Shown here in pieces: positions 9,447 through 19,272 of a DNA stretch of 64,000 nt. Position 1 is the first letter of the stretch; each line of letters opens with the position of its first letter. The notes under the pieces were generated by a model. It saw nothing but the letters and a program-made list of their open reading frames with translations, did not search any database and was not told the DNA's origin. The stretch comes from Sphingomonas sp. dw_22 (GTDB lineage Bacteria; Pseudomonadota; Alphaproteobacteria; Sphingomonadales; Sphingomonadaceae). Location: the NCBI RefSeq assembly GCF_018449795.1, contig NZ_JAAVVE010000014.1:1-64000 (forward strand), read 5' to 3'. Made by a program: the position numbers and the translations under genes.

Positions 9447-9968
9447 ATGAATCCTTCGAATCCGCAGGCGAGCTGGATCGGCTTCGCCGTCAGCGCCGTC
9501 GTCATCGTCGTCGTGCTGGGGCTGCGCATGCGGCGGCTGTCGCGGGAGCGGCCGCTCAAGATCGAGCAGATGTGGATCATCCCGGCGATCTATGGGGTCG
9601 TCGCGGGGGTGATGTTCTGGCGCTTTCCGCCTGCGGGGCTGATGTGGATCGCGGTGCTGGCCGCGCTCGGCATCGGCGCGGCGCCGGGCTGGCAGCGCGG
9701 GCGGATGATGCGCATCAGCGTGAACCCCGAGACGCATGAGATCTCGCAAAAGGCGTCGCCGGCGGCGATGCTGTTCATCGTCGGGCTGATCGTGGTCCGG
9801 ATGGGCGCGCGCGAGGCTGCCGCGATGGGTGGATCGAGCTTCCATGCCGATCTGACCTCGATCACCGACATATTGATCGCCTTCGCGCTGGGGCTGCTCG
9901 CGACCCAGCGGATTGAGATGGTCCTGCGCGCCAGGCGCCTGCTTGAGGAAGCGCGGGCGGGGGCGTGA
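9447..9968 (+). CDS. CcdC-like (DUF1453-type) multi-pass membrane protein
   Basis: The 173-aa protein has about four to five transmembrane segments (for example GFAVSAVVIVVVLGL and SPAAMLFIVGLIVVRMG) and a basic RMRRLSRERPLKIEQMW loop after the first. The LR..R.RPLK.EQMW and PG..RGRMMRI patterns resemble CcdC/DUF1453 proteins, whose role is unclear. Its stop overlaps the GTG start of the next gene, so the two are probably co-translated. Confidence 0.6.
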   Translation: MNPSNPQASWIGFAVSAVVIVVVLGLRMRRLSRERPLKIEQMWIIPAIYGVVAGVMFWRFPPAGLMWIAVLAALGIGAAPGWQRGRMMRISVNPETHEISQKASPAAMLFIVGLIVVRMGAREAAAMGGSSFHADLTSITDILIAFALGLLATQRIEMVLRARRLLEEARAGA

Positions 9969-10558
9969 GCGCCCGGCGACACGCTCCGGCGACGGAGCGC
10001 AATCGCGAGCCGATCGCGGCCGTGCTGGCGGAGGAACTGCCGGAGAGTGGGCGCGTGCTCGAAGTGGCGAGCGGAACGGGGGAGCATTGCGCCTTCCTGG
10101 CCGAGCGCTTTCCGGCGCTGACCTGGCAACCGAGCGATCCCGATCTCGCATCGCTTGCCTCGATCGCGGCATGGACGGCGGACCTGTCCAATGTGCTGCC
10201 GCCGATCGGGATCGACGCCATGGCGTCGCGCTGGCCGCTGGCGCGCGCGGACGCGATCCTGTGCGTCAACATGGTGCATATCAGCCCGTGGGAAGCGACC
10301 CTGGGCCTGATGGGGGCGGCGGGGCGGCTGCTCGGCACCGGCGCGCCGTTGATCCTCTATGGCCCCTATCGGCGGCGCGGCATGCCGACGGCGCCTTCGA
10401 ACGAGCAGTTCGAGCTGTGGCTGAAGGAGAAGAGCCCCGCCTTCGGGCTGCGCTACCTGGAGGATGTCGCCGCCGCGGCCGAGGCGCGGGGACTGGCGCT
10501 GGAGCGGATCGTCGAGATGCCGGCCAACAACCTCATGCCGGTGTTTCGGCGGCGCTGA
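9965..10558 (+). CDS. DUF938-type SAM-dependent methyltransferase
   Basis: The 197-aa protein starts with ATERNREPIAAVL, followed by the SAM-binding motif VLEVASGTGEHCAFLAE near residue 35, then WQPSDPD and NMVHISPWEAT, all typical of DUF938 proteins. The substrate is unknown. The start is GTG, overlapping the preceding stop (GTGA). Its 3' end overlaps that of the convergent permease gene by 26 bases. Confidence 0.85.
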   Translation: MSARRHAPATERNREPIAAVLAEELPESGRVLEVASGTGEHCAFLAERFPALTWQPSDPDLASLASIAAWTADLSNVLPPIGIDAMASRWPLARADAILCVNMVHISPWEATLGLMGAAGRLLGTGAPLILYGPYRRRGMPTAPSNEQFELWLKEKSPAFGLRYLEDVAAAAEARGLALERIVEMPANNLMPVFRRR

Positions 10559-11447
10559 CCGGGCTGGCGGCCCGCCGCAGCCGCTGTTCGCGATAGACGA
10601 TGTAGAGGCCGCTCGCGATGATGATCGGGGCGCCGGCCCAGGTATAGGGCGTCGGCAGCACGCCGAAGAACAGCCAGCCGTAGAGCGTCGCCCAGATGAG
10701 CCCCGAATAGTCCATCGGCACCACCGCCGAGACCGGGGCGAAGCGGACCGCGGCCGTCAGCGCGAGCTGGCCCATGCCGCCGACCAGCCCGATCGTCACC
10801 AGGATCGCCCAGGTGAGCGGATCATGCGCCTTGAGCTGGAAGGCATAGACCGCGCCCAGCGGCAGCAGCGAGAGCGCCGAGAACCAGAAGACGGTCGTGC
10901 CCGCGCTCTCGGTCTTCCCGATCTGGCGGAGCAGGATCGCGACGATCGCGACGAACAAGGCGGCGAGCAGGCCCACCACCGCGCCATAGAGCGGAAAGTG
11001 CCCGTTGCCGGGCTGGGCGACGACCAGCACGCCCAGGAACCCGACGATCACCGCCCCCCAGCGATGCCAGCCGGTCGGCTCCTTCAGCACCAGCGCACCC
11101 AGGATCGTCGCGAAGATCGGCACGGTGAATTGCAGCGTCGTCGCCTCGGCGAGCGGCAGCAACAGCACCGATCCGAAGGTGAAGACCATGCCGGTCAACC
11201 CCACCGCGGTCCGCGAGACATGCGCGCCGAAGCGGTTGGTGCGGATCGATCCCAGCCCCGGCCCGGCGGCGATCCATGCGGTCACCAGCGGTATCGCCCA
11301 GAGCTGGCGGTGGAACATCGTCTCCGCCAGCCCGGCGCCGCGCGTCTCGGCCAGCTTGATGAGCGCCGACATGGTCGAGAGGCAGGCGATCGCGAACAGG
11401 CGCAGCGCGACGCCGGTCAGGACGCGATCTGTGGGGGGATGGGACAC
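10533..11447 (-). CDS. DMT-superfamily (EamA) transporter
   Basis: The 304-aa protein has ten predicted transmembrane helices arranged as two EamA repeats. It is an inner-membrane drug/metabolite exporter type with unknown substrate. Recognisable elements are the first-repeat RTAVGLTGMVFTFGSVLLLPLAEATTLQFTVPIFATIL and the second-repeat PVSAVVPMDYSGLIWATLYGWLFFG segments (quoted partly; key residues are PLAEAT and PMDYS). It overlaps the convergent methyltransferase gene by 26 bases. Confidence 0.85.
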   Translation of the reverse strand: MSHPPTDRVLTGVALRLFAIACLSTMSALIKLAETRGAGLAETMFHRQLWAIPLVTAWIAAGPGLGSIRTNRFGAHVSRTAVGLTGMVFTFGSVLLLPLAEATTLQFTVPIFATILGALVLKEPTGWHRWGAVIVGFLGVLVVAQPGNGHFPLYGAVVGLLAALFVAIVAILLRQIGKTESAGTTVFWFSALSLLPLGAVYAFQLKAHDPLTWAILVTIGLVGGMGQLALTAAVRFAPVSAVVPMDYSGLIWATLYGWLFFGVLPTPYTWAGAPIIIASGLYIVYREQRLRRAASPVSAAETPA

Positions 11448-11497
11448 GGATGCCGGTTAAGTGGCGTGCGCCCGAGGGGCAAGGTGATTTGGCCGTT

Positions 11498-12223
11498 TCA
11501 GTCCGCTCGCGCGCCGGCCGCCTTCGTCAGACGCAGCCAGCGGAGGAGGAAGGGCCTGAGGATCGGCGACGCGCCGTTGGGCGTCTCGATATCGATGTTC
11601 AGGCGCTTGAATTGCCAATAGATCATCACGCTCATGATCGCGGCGTAGAAGCACCAGACCGAGGCGAAGGCATATTCCTTGACGATCTCGGCGATCGTCA
11701 GCGCGACGACGTTGAGCACGCCATACCACCTGACGACCCGATGGGTCGACAGCAGCAACGCACCGCAGGTGGCGAGGATATACAGATAGGATATCCACAT
11801 ATTGCCCGTCATCGGGTTACGGTAGGCGATCGAATATTGTTCGACGAAGCACCGGCTCGGCAGGAAGATCAGCCCGGTGACATCCCACGCGCACACCAGC
11901 GCGCCGATGCCGGTGAGCCCGAGGATGGCGGTGCGACGCCAGCCGGGCGGTTCCATCAGGGCGACCGCGGCCGGCATCAGCAGCGGCAGGATTCCCTGCG
12001 CATAGAGCATGAACAGGAACGCGACATGGTCGAAGCCGACCTTGCCGATATGCCCTTCGAGGCCGAGCCAGACCCATCCCTCGGTAAACTGGTGCACCGC
12101 GAACAGCATCGGCACGGCGGCGAACAGGAGGGCACGCGGCTCGCGCACTTGCCGGAGGGTCGCGATCCCGATCGCCCCGATCACGCCCGAGGCGATAAAG
12201 CTGGAAGTGGCCGAAAAGCACAT
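11498..12223 (-). CDS. DUF6629-type seven-helix membrane protein
   Basis: The 241-aa product starts MCFSATSSFIASGVIG, a signature of the DUF6629 family, followed by FAVHQFTEGWVWLG. It has about seven hydrophobic segments. The function is unknown. It stands alone between the DMT permease and the rhamnose genes, on the same strand as both. Confidence 0.75.
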   Translation of the reverse strand: MCFSATSSFIASGVIGAIGIATLRQVREPRALLFAAVPMLFAVHQFTEGWVWLGLEGHIGKVGFDHVAFLFMLYAQGILPLLMPAAVALMEPPGWRRTAILGLTGIGALVCAWDVTGLIFLPSRCFVEQYSIAYRNPMTGNMWISYLYILATCGALLLSTHRVVRWYGVLNVVALTIAEIVKEYAFASVWCFYAAIMSVMIYWQFKRLNIDIETPNGASPILRPFLLRWLRLTKAAGARAD

Positions 12224-12313
12224 GCAGGTCTCTCCGGCTGACGGGGAACCCTTTGTGCAGGGATTCCCGGCATATGGCCAGCGTGGCGATTGCCGGCCGT
12301 CCGCGCAGCCGCG

Positions 12314-13180
12314 TCAATCCAACAGTCGCTCCACCACGACCGCGAGCGAATCCTGCCACGCCGGCGCGCGATAGCCGAAGGTTTCGGCGAAGCGCGTGCA
12401 ATCGAGGCGCGAATTGGCGGGGCGGCGGGCGGGCGTGGGGTAGTCCGACGACGGGATGCCGGTGACCTGCGCAGTGGGTCCGCCATGGCGGGCGCTCTCG
12501 GCGAAGATGGCGCGGGCGAAGCCGGCCCAGTCGGTCTCGCCGGTGCCGGCGAAATGATAGACGCCGCTGCTTGCGCCGTCCCGTGCCCAGGCATCGGCGA
12601 TCTTCAGGATCGCGGTGGCGATGTCGAGCGCCGAGCTGGGGCAGCCGCGCTGGTCCTCCACCACATTCAGCGCGTCGCGCGTCTCGGCGAGGCGGAGCAT
12701 CGTCTTCACGAAATTATTGCCGAACGGGCTGTAGACCCAGGCGAGGCGCAGGATCGCATGGGGCGCGCCGGAAGCCTGCACCGCCTGCTCGCCCGCGAGC
12801 TTGGTCGCGCCATAGGCGCTGATCGGGCCGACGGGATCGTCCTCGCGCCAGGGCCGGTCGAGGCTGCCGTCGAACACATAGTCGGTCGAGAGGTAGAGGA
12901 TCGGCGCGCCGATCTTCGCCCCCGCCCGTGCCAGCACGCCCGGCGCCTCGCCGTTGATCGCCATGGCGAGATCTGGCTCGCTCTCGGCCTTGTCGACCGC
13001 GGTATAGGCAGCGGCGGAGACGATCAGGTCCGGATGGACCCGGGCGACGACCGCCTCGATCGTCGCGGGGATCGCGAGATCGAGATCGGGTCGCGCGGCG
13101 AAGACCAGTTCATGGCCGCCGGCCTGCTCCGCCAGGCTCTGCGCGACCTGGCCCTCGCGCCCGGTGACGAGGATGCGCAT
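12314..13180 (-). CDS. rmlD: dTDP-4-dehydrorhamnose reductase
   Basis: RmlD makes dTDP-L-rhamnose, the last step of the rhamnose donor pathway. The 288-aa sequence has the NAD(P) motif ILVTGREGQVAQSL at the N-terminus, the YLSTDYVFDG strand, the catalytic YGATKLAGEQ (YxxxK) and the C-terminal RRPANSRLD substrate motif. Its ATG overlaps the rmlB stop by one base (TGATG), which fixes the start and indicates coupling. Confidence 0.96.
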   Translation of the reverse strand: MRILVTGREGQVAQSLAEQAGGHELVFAARPDLDLAIPATIEAVVARVHPDLIVSAAAYTAVDKAESEPDLAMAINGEAPGVLARAGAKIGAPILYLSTDYVFDGSLDRPWREDDPVGPISAYGATKLAGEQAVQASGAPHAILRLAWVYSPFGNNFVKTMLRLAETRDALNVVEDQRGCPSSALDIATAILKIADAWARDGASSGVYHFAGTGETDWAGFARAIFAESARHGGPTAQVTGIPSSDYPTPARRPANSRLDCTRFAETFGYRAPAWQDSLAVVVERLLD

Positions 13181-14241
13181 CAGGCCGCGCCCAGCCGCTC
13201 GCCCGCATATTTGCCGGAACGGATCGGCTCCCACCACCATGCATTGTCGAGATACCAGCCGACCGTCTTGGCGATGCCCGTCTCGAAGCTCTCCTCGGCC
13301 TTCCAGCCCAGCTCGGTCTCGAGCTTGGCCGGATCGATCGCATAGCGCCGGTCATGGCCGGGACGATCGGTGACGAAGGTGATGAGATCGCGCCGGCTAC
13401 CGCCGCCCGGCAGCGGCACGCGGGCGTCGAGCGCGTCGCAGATCGCCTCGACCACCGCCAGATTGGTGCGTTCCTCGCGCCCGCCGACATTGTAGCTCTC
13501 GCCGATCGCGCCCCTGGTGGCGATCGTCGCCAGCGCGCGGGCATGGTCGTCGACGAACAGCCAGTCGCGGACATTCTCGCCCTTGCCGTAGACGGGCAAT
13601 TGCTTGCCCTCGAGCGCGTTGAGGATCGTCAGCGGGATCAGCTTTTCGGGGAAGTGGAACGGCCCGTAATTGTTCGAGCAGTTCGAGAGCACCACCGGCA
13701 GGCCGTAAGTATGGTGCCAGGCGCGGACGAGATGGTCGCTCGCCGCCTTGGACGCCGAATAGGGCGAGGAGGGGTTATAGGGCGTCTCCTCGGTGAAGAC
13801 GCCGCTGTCGAACGGCAGGTCGCCGAACACTTCGTCGGTGGAGATGTGGTGGAAGCGGAAGGCGTCGCGCTTCTCGCCTTCGAGGCCGCGCCAATGCTCC
13901 AGTGCCGCCTGGAGCAGCTTGAAGGTGCCGACGACATTGGTCTCGATGAACTCGCCGGGGCCGTCGATCGAGCGATCGACATGGCTCTCGGCGGCGAGGT
14001 GCATCACCACATCGACCTGTTCCTCGCGCAGCAGCGGCAGGATCAGGCCGGTGTCGGCGATGTCGCCCTGGACGAAGCGGTAATTGGGGGCGTTCTCGAT
14101 CGAGGTGAGCGAGGCGGGGTTGCCGGCATAGGTGAGCTTGTCGAGATTGATGACGCGCGCGCCCGAACGGACGAGATGGCGCACCACCGCCGAGCCGATG
14201 AAGCCGGCGCCGCCGGTGACGAGGAAGGTCTGCTGGGTCAT
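13180..14241 (-). CDS. rmlB: dTDP-glucose 4,6-dehydratase
   Basis: RmlB dehydrates dTDP-glucose to the 4-keto-6-deoxy intermediate. The 353-aa protein shows [33 protein letters not shown], the STDEVFGDL segment and the active-site [15 protein letters not shown]. Family length is about 350. It lies directly downstream of the priming transferase gene and is coupled to rmlD. RmlA and RmlC, which complete the pathway, are not in the window. Confidence 0.97.
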   Translation of the reverse strand: MTQQTFLVTGGAGFIGSAVVRHLVRSGARVINLDKLTYAGNPASLTSIENAPNYRFVQGDIADTGLILPLLREEQVDVVMHLAAESHVDRSIDGPGEFIETNVVGTFKLLQAALEHWRGLEGEKRDAFRFHHISTDEVFGDLPFDSGVFTEETPYNPSSPYSASKAASDHLVRAWHHTYGLPVVLSNCSNNYGPFHFPEKLIPLTILNALEGKQLPVYGKGENVRDWLFVDDHARALATIATRGAIGESYNVGGREERTNLAVVEAICDALDARVPLPGGGSRRDLITFVTDRPGHDRRYAIDPAKLETELGWKAEESFETGIAKTVGWYLDNAWWWEPIRSGKYAGERLGAA

Positions 14242-14314
14242 TGCTCGCTCAGATAGGAAGATGTCGTGCGGCGATGCCGCGAACCGGCTGCGGTTTCAAT
14301 GCCGGTCTTGCGGA

Positions 14315-15727
14315 TCAGAAGGCGTTGGAATGGACGACGACCTTGAGCGTCTGGACCAGGATGCTGACGTCGCGCCAGATGTCCCAGCCGTCGATATATT
14401 CCATATCGGCCTGGAGCCGGTTGGTGAGATCGACGCGGCGATCGGTGGCGCCGCGGAAGCCGCGGATCTGCGCCAGGCCGGTCATGCCGGGCTTGAGCGA
14501 GTGGCGGTGCCAGTAACGCTCGTCGATCTCCCAGAAATGCTGGTCCGCCGCGCGCGAGCCCAGTGCGTGCGGGCGCGGCCCCACCAGGCTCATGTCGCCG
14601 CGCAGCACGTTGATGAGCTGGGGCAGTTCGTCGATGCTGGTCTTGCGGATGATCCGGCCAACCCAGGTGATGCGATCGTCGTCGCGGCTGGCCGAACGGG
14701 TGCCGTCCGCATCGGTGGCAGCCTGGCGCATCGAGCGGAACTTCAGGATCTTGAACAGCCGGTTGCCGCGGCCCACGCGGTCCTGCGCGAACAGGACGGG
14801 CCCGCGCGATTCCAGCTTGATGGCGAGCGCCACGAACAGCATCAGCGGCGCCAGCGCCACCAGCGCCGGCACGGTCAGCGCCAGGTCGAGCGCGCGCTTC
14901 TTGGCGCGATTGGGCATGCTGAGCGGCCCCTGGGAGACGAGCAGTGTGTCCTTGCCCTGATAGGTGCCCACGCCAATCGCGCCCAGCTCGTTGAACTGGG
15001 GCACCAGTATCTCGCCCTTGATGTTCATGCCCTTGAGCAGCAGCGCCCAGACCGCGCGGCGTTCGGACGCGCAGGCGACCACGACCCGGTCGAAGCCGAT
15101 GACCGAGCTGCCCAGGCGCTGCAGCATCACCGGATCGCGCGGATCGGGCGACAGGTTCACCACCCGCGCATCGAGCGCGATCGATCCGTCGGTCGAATCG
15201 AAATCGACGCCGTCGACGATGACGAGCTCGTCCACCCATTTGCCGCCGGTCACCTGCTTCGCATGGCCGCGGAACAGCAGCCTGCCGATCGTCAGGAACA
15301 CCAGCGACAGGAGCGCGCCGATGCCGAGCTGGAAGCGGGAAAGCGGCAGCTCGGTGGTGAGCAGGAAGCTGCCGAGCAGCACGACGAAGACCGAGAAGCA
15401 GAAGGCCGAGATGATCCCGCGCAGGCCGCTGAAGGGATTGCGCAATGCGGCGAGCGAATAGGAGCTGCTGGCGATGGCGGTGACGAGGGTGACCGGCAGC
15501 AGGAAGAAACCGACATTGACGCCCGCGAGCGTCAGCCAATGTCCGTCGCGCGAGAGCGAGGCGAGATAGAAGCCGGCAAGAATCGCAACCGAATCAAGCA
15601 GAACCAGCTCAAGGTACAGGATGAGCCGGACGGTGGATTTCGGCAGCATCGAGCGGCGGCCCGCACCGGAGGCCGAGCTTCCGCGCAACTGCTGTTCGAA
15701 CGCATGCTGTGCTTCGAAAGCGTTCAT
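14315..15727 (-). CDS. EPS priming hexose-1-phosphate transferase (WcaJ/SpsB/GelB-like)
   Basis: This 470-aa polyprenyl glycosylphosphotransferase puts the first sugar phosphate, probably glucose-1-P, on undecaprenyl phosphate. It has five hydrophobic segments, a nucleotide-binding-like middle domain, and the C-terminal bacterial sugar transferase domain. That domain has KKRALDLALT, QDRVGRGNRLFKILKFRSM, DELPQLINVLRGDMSLVGPR and the last LKPGMTGLAQIRG. The start MNAFEAQHAF at 15727 is preferred over an upstream ATG; a gaagagg-like site precedes it. It sits next to rmlB, as spsB/gelB does beside rhamnose genes in sphingan clusters. Confidence 0.92.
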   Translation of the reverse strand: MNAFEAQHAFEQQLRGSSASGAGRRSMLPKSTVRLILYLELVLLDSVAILAGFYLASLSRDGHWLTLAGVNVGFFLLPVTLVTAIASSSYSLAALRNPFSGLRGIISAFCFSVFVVLLGSFLLTTELPLSRFQLGIGALLSLVFLTIGRLLFRGHAKQVTGGKWVDELVIVDGVDFDSTDGSIALDARVVNLSPDPRDPVMLQRLGSSVIGFDRVVVACASERRAVWALLLKGMNIKGEILVPQFNELGAIGVGTYQGKDTLLVSQGPLSMPNRAKKRALDLALTVPALVALAPLMLFVALAIKLESRGPVLFAQDRVGRGNRLFKILKFRSMRQAATDADGTRSASRDDDRITWVGRIIRKTSIDELPQLINVLRGDMSLVGPRPHALGSRAADQHFWEIDERYWHRHSLKPGMTGLAQIRGFRGATDRRVDLTNRLQADMEYIDGWDIWRDVSILVQTLKVVVHSNAF

Positions 15728-15877
15728 CGCCTCTTCCGCTCCTGGAATGGGAGGTTTCACGCTGGATCCAGCTGAATCGGCCTTGTGCGGTGCAATATAC
15801 CAGCCCCCCGAAACTTGCCTAGTAACCAAGGAGACCGGAAGGTCTATTTCTGGGACGAAGGCAAGGCAACAAAGCGC

Positions 15878-16156
15878 TTACATCAGAGAAACAAGTATTC
15901 CGGCTCCGATCATAGCGCCTCCGAAACAAACATATCCCGCCACGCGCGACATTGCCGAGACGAATTCGTCGATTCGCTGCGTCGGCCCTTCGAGGAAAGG
16001 ATCGCCGACGCTGGGCCAATCGGCGATGCGCGCGGCGAGCATCTGCTGGAGCTCGGCGACGGGCCCCTGGCCGGACGCACCGAATATTTCCTCTTCGCGA
16101 GCCGCCGGCTGCGAGGGGTGGGGCGCATGAAAGGATGAAACAGCGGGCTGTGCCAT
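15878..16156 (-). CDS. Small hypothetical protein with C-terminal membrane anchor
   Basis: The 92-aa frame has a good ribosome site (gaggaag, 8 bases before the ATG at 16156). It encodes an acidic soluble segment and a C-terminal hydrophobic tail VAGYVCFGGAMIGAGILVSL. I do not recognise the family. It lies between the PEPxxWA protein and the priming transferase, all on the minus strand, so it may be an EPS locus accessory. Base composition is slightly less GC-rich than its neighbours. Confidence 0.55.
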   Translation of the reverse strand: MAQPAVSSFHAPHPSQPAAREEEIFGASGQGPVAELQQMLAARIADWPSVGDPFLEGPTQRIDEFVSAMSRVAGYVCFGGAMIGAGILVSLM

Positions 16157-16311
16157 CGGCTCTTCCTCAAATTCGAGCGAGCAGGATAGCCGGATCCCGT
16201 TAACTACCTCCTAAAGGTGCCGATCACGCGCATCCGGCGGAGGCGGACAGAGAAAAGGCGCCCCGAAGGACGCCCTTTCCCGAAAATCGTGGTGATGGAC
16301 CGGCGCGGCGC

Positions 16312-16815
16312 TCAGGCGAGCGCGGCGGCCTTCCTGCGGCTGGCGCGCAGCGTCAGGCCGGCCAGGCCGAAGCCGCCGATCATCATGCCCCAGACCGCCG
16401 GCTCGGGAACCGCGGCGAAATCCGCCGAGGTGACGAAGCTCGCATTGTGCGTCGTCCCGTTCTGGGAAGTCACTTCGAGGAAATAGGTGCCCGCGGAGGC
16501 GACGCTGAAGCTGTAATTCTGGCCGAAGACCGGGGCGAAGGCACTGCCGCCGTCGAAGCTCGCCGAGAAGAGCGACAGGCTGGTCGTGGTCCAGTTGAAC
16601 AGGAAATCGCCCGCGGTGGCGACCGTGAAGTAGAAGCGATCGGTGCTCGTGGTGTCCTTGGCGATCGTCTGGACGATGCCGCCGGTGGTGCCGTCGAAGG
16701 TGCAGGCGCCGGGTGTCGGCTGGCAAATGAAATCGGCGGCGCTGGCGGTGCTGGAGACGCCGAGCGTCGCCGTGGTTGCCAGGGCAGCAAGAACGATACG
16801 CTTGAAACGAGTCAT
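16312..16815 (-). CDS. PEPxxWA-CTERM secreted protein
   Basis: The 167-aa product has a signal peptide ending in ASA-AD near residue 27, a beta-rich region of about 105 residues with two cysteines, and a C-terminal sorting tag. The tag has VPEPAVWGMMIGGFG, a transmembrane stretch (GLAGLTL) and a basic tail RASRRKAAA. Such tags are the substrates of exosortases in sphingomonads; the V/A spacing fits the PEPxxWA class assigned to XrtV. An exosortase gene lies 5 kb away. The surface role is unknown. Confidence 0.88.
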   Translation of the reverse strand: MTRFKRIVLAALATTATLGVSSTASAADFICQPTPGACTFDGTTGGIVQTIAKDTTSTDRFYFTVATAGDFLFNWTTTSLSLFSASFDGGSAFAPVFGQNYSFSVASAGTYFLEVTSQNGTTHNASFVTSADFAAVPEPAVWGMMIGGFGLAGLTLRASRRKAAALA

Positions 16816-17085
16816 GAACGACCTCCAGTTGCGCGGTTCGCGGAGTGCTTCCTGCTCGCCGCTACCTCCGGTCTTTTACGGTAAACGGACGTAAACCACA
16901 ACGTTACGGAGTCGTTTTTTTCGCATTTGCAGCAGAGAATCCAGGCGCTTCGGAAGCGATCTGAGAATAACGCGGAACGGGATTCGCCACCTCCGTAATA
17001 CTCCTCTATAATCCGAAGGTTAGTGAGTTGTTCACCATCCCCGTTTACAAAGGCTGCCGAGGCGGAATCCGGAGGCCGGGCCCGA

Positions 17086-19272
17086 ATGAGACGTGAGGAA
17101 ATGCAGGCGCGGTTGCAGGATGCCTTCTCTGCGGAGGCCGCCGCGCAGCGCGAATCGCTCAACCGGGAATCGGGCGTGCAGGCGCTGGCGGCGATCCTGG
17201 CGATCCATCACATCGCCGTCTCGCCGGAGCAATTGCGCCATGAGCTGGGCCATAGCGAGCCCGTCGCCGCCGACGAGCTGCTGCGCCTCGCCAAGCGGCA
17301 GGCGGGGGTCCGCGCGAAGGTCGTGCAGGTGCCGCGCGGCCGGCTTTCGAAGCACCCTCTTCCCGCAGTTGCGAACGGTCCCGAGGGCTGGTTCCTGATC
17401 GGCGCCCTGGCCGAGAACGGCGTGCTGATCCAGCGCCCCGGCGAGCCGGTGTGCCAGGTCGATCGCGGCGCGCTGGACGAATTGTGGTCGGGCGAGCTCG
17501 TCCTCGTGACGACCCGCGCGGTCGACAAGACCGGCGCGCGCTTCGGCTTCGCCTGGTTCGGCGGCCAGATCATGCGCTACCGCAGGCTGATCCAGGAAGT
17601 GCTCATCATCACCTTCGCGCTGAACCTGCTCGGCCTGGCGGCGCCCTTGCTGTTCCAGGGCGTGATCGACAAGGTGCTGGTGCATAACAGCATGAGCACG
17701 CTCAACGTGCTCGGCCTGGCATTCCTGGTCGTCTCGCTCTGGGAAGTGATGCTGGGATGGATTCGCACCCGGCTGTTCACCGAGACGACGCAGAAGATCG
17801 ATGTCGAGCTGGGCGCCCGGCTGTTCCGCCATCTGCTGGCGCTGCCGCTCAGCTATTTCGAGCAGCGCCGCGTCGGCGACACGGTGACGCGTGTCCGCCA
17901 GCTCGAGACGATCCGCGAGTTCCTGACCAGCGCGTCGCTCACCGTGCTGGTGGATCCGATCTTCACGCTCGTCTTCCTCGCCGCGATGCTCTTCTACTCG
18001 CCGTCGCTGTTCTGCATCGTCGCGGTCTCGCTCGTCGCCTATGCCATGGTGTCGTTCGTCGTTGCCGGCCCCTTGCGCAGGCGAGTCAACGAGAAGTTCG
18101 AGCGCAGTTCGGCAAGCAACGCGCTGCTGGTCGAAAGCGCCTCCGGCATCCACACGATCAAGGCCTGCGCGGTCGAGCCGCACTGGCAGAACCGCTGGGA
18201 GCAGCAGCTCGCCGCCTATACCACTGCCTCGCAGCGCCTCATTAACACCGCCAATAACGGCACCCAGGCGATCGAGCTGATCTCGAAGCTGAGTTTCGCG
18301 GCGATCCTGTTCTTCGGCGCCAAGGCGGTGATCGCGGGCACGATGACGGTCGGCAGCCTGGTGGCGTTCAACATGTTCGCGCAGCGCGTCGCCGGGCCGG
18401 TGATCCGCATGGCGCATCTGTGGCAGGACTTCCAGCAGGTCCGCACCGCCGTCGAGCGGCTGGGCGACATCCTCAACCACCCGACCGAGCCGCGCGCCGC
18501 CTCCGCAGCCACGCTGCCGCGGGTCTGGGGCGATGTGCGCTTCGAGGATGTGAGCTTCCGCTATGCCGAGGATGGGCCGCAGGTGCTGAGCGGCATCAGC
18601 ATCGATGTGCCCGCGGGCACGTCGCTCGGCATCGTCGGCTCTTCGGGTTCGGGCAAGTCGACCCTGGCGAAGCTGCTCCAGCGCCTGAACCGGCCGGGCC
18701 AGGGCCGGGTGCTGGTCGACGAGATCGACATCGCCCAGTTCGATCCCGCCTGGCTGCGGCGCCAGATCGGTGTCGTGCTCCAGGAAAACCTGCTGTTCAA
18801 CTGCTCGATCCGCGACAATATCGCGCTCGCCAATCCGGCCATGCCCTTCGAGAAGATCGTCGCCGCCGCGACCATGGCGGGCGCGCACGACTTCATCATG
18901 AAGCAGCCGCGCGGCTATGACACCGAGATCGTCGAGCGCGGCGTCAACTTGTCGGGCGGCCAGCGCCAGCGCATCGCGATCGCGCGGGCGCTCATCAACA
19001 ATCCGCGCATCCTGATCTTCGACGAGGCGACCTCGGCGCTCGATGCCGAGAGCGAGGAACTGATCCAGAAGAATCTGGAGGCGATCGCCCAGGGGCGCAC
19101 GCTGATCGTCATCGCGCACCGCCTGTCCGCCGTGCGCGATTGCAACCGCATCGTCGCGCTGGAGGAAGGGCGCATCGTCGAGAGCGGCACGCATGAGGAG
19201 CTGCTCCGCCTGCGGGGTCGCTATGCCGACCTGCATCGCCGCCAGACCGGCTATGAGGAAATCGCCGCATGA
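17086..19272 (+). CDS. Type I secretion ABC transporter, HlyB-like with inactive peptidase-like domain
   Basis: The 728-aa protein exports a protein substrate across the inner membrane with ATP. Domains in order are an N-terminal C39-like domain (~25-150), six-helix membrane domain (~165-450), and ATPase (~490-720). The ATPase has GSSGSGKSTLAKLL, LSGGQRQRIAIARAL and ILIFDEATSALD. The peptidase-like domain has ESGVQALAAIL where active C39 enzymes have a catalytic cysteine, so it is a HlyB-type degenerate domain. ATG 17086 has ggagg 10 bases upstream. It overlaps the HlyD gene by an ATGA. Confidence 0.93.
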   Translation: MRREEMQARLQDAFSAEAAAQRESLNRESGVQALAAILAIHHIAVSPEQLRHELGHSEPVAADELLRLAKRQAGVRAKVVQVPRGRLSKHPLPAVANGPEGWFLIGALAENGVLIQRPGEPVCQVDRGALDELWSGELVLVTTRAVDKTGARFGFAWFGGQIMRYRRLIQEVLIITFALNLLGLAAPLLFQGVIDKVLVHNSMSTLNVLGLAFLVVSLWEVMLGWIRTRLFTETTQKIDVELGARLFRHLLALPLSYFEQRRVGDTVTRVRQLETIREFLTSASLTVLVDPIFTLVFLAAMLFYSPSLFCIVAVSLVAYAMVSFVVAGPLRRRVNEKFERSSASNALLVESASGIHTIKACAVEPHWQNRWEQQLAAYTTASQRLINTANNGTQAIELISKLSFAAILFFGAKAVIAGTMTVGSLVAFNMFAQRVAGPVIRMAHLWQDFQQVRTAVERLGDILNHPTEPRAASAATLPRVWGDVRFEDVSFRYAEDGPQVLSGISIDVPAGTSLGIVGSSGSGKSTLAKLLQRLNRPGQGRVLVDEIDIAQFDPAWLRRQIGVVLQENLLFNCSIRDNIALANPAMPFEKIVAAATMAGAHDFIMKQPRGYDTEIVERGVNLSGGQRQRIAIARALINNPRILIFDEATSALDAESEELIQKNLEAIAQGRTLIVIAHRLSAVRDCNRIVALEEGRIVESGTHEELLRLRGRYADLHRRQTGYEEIAA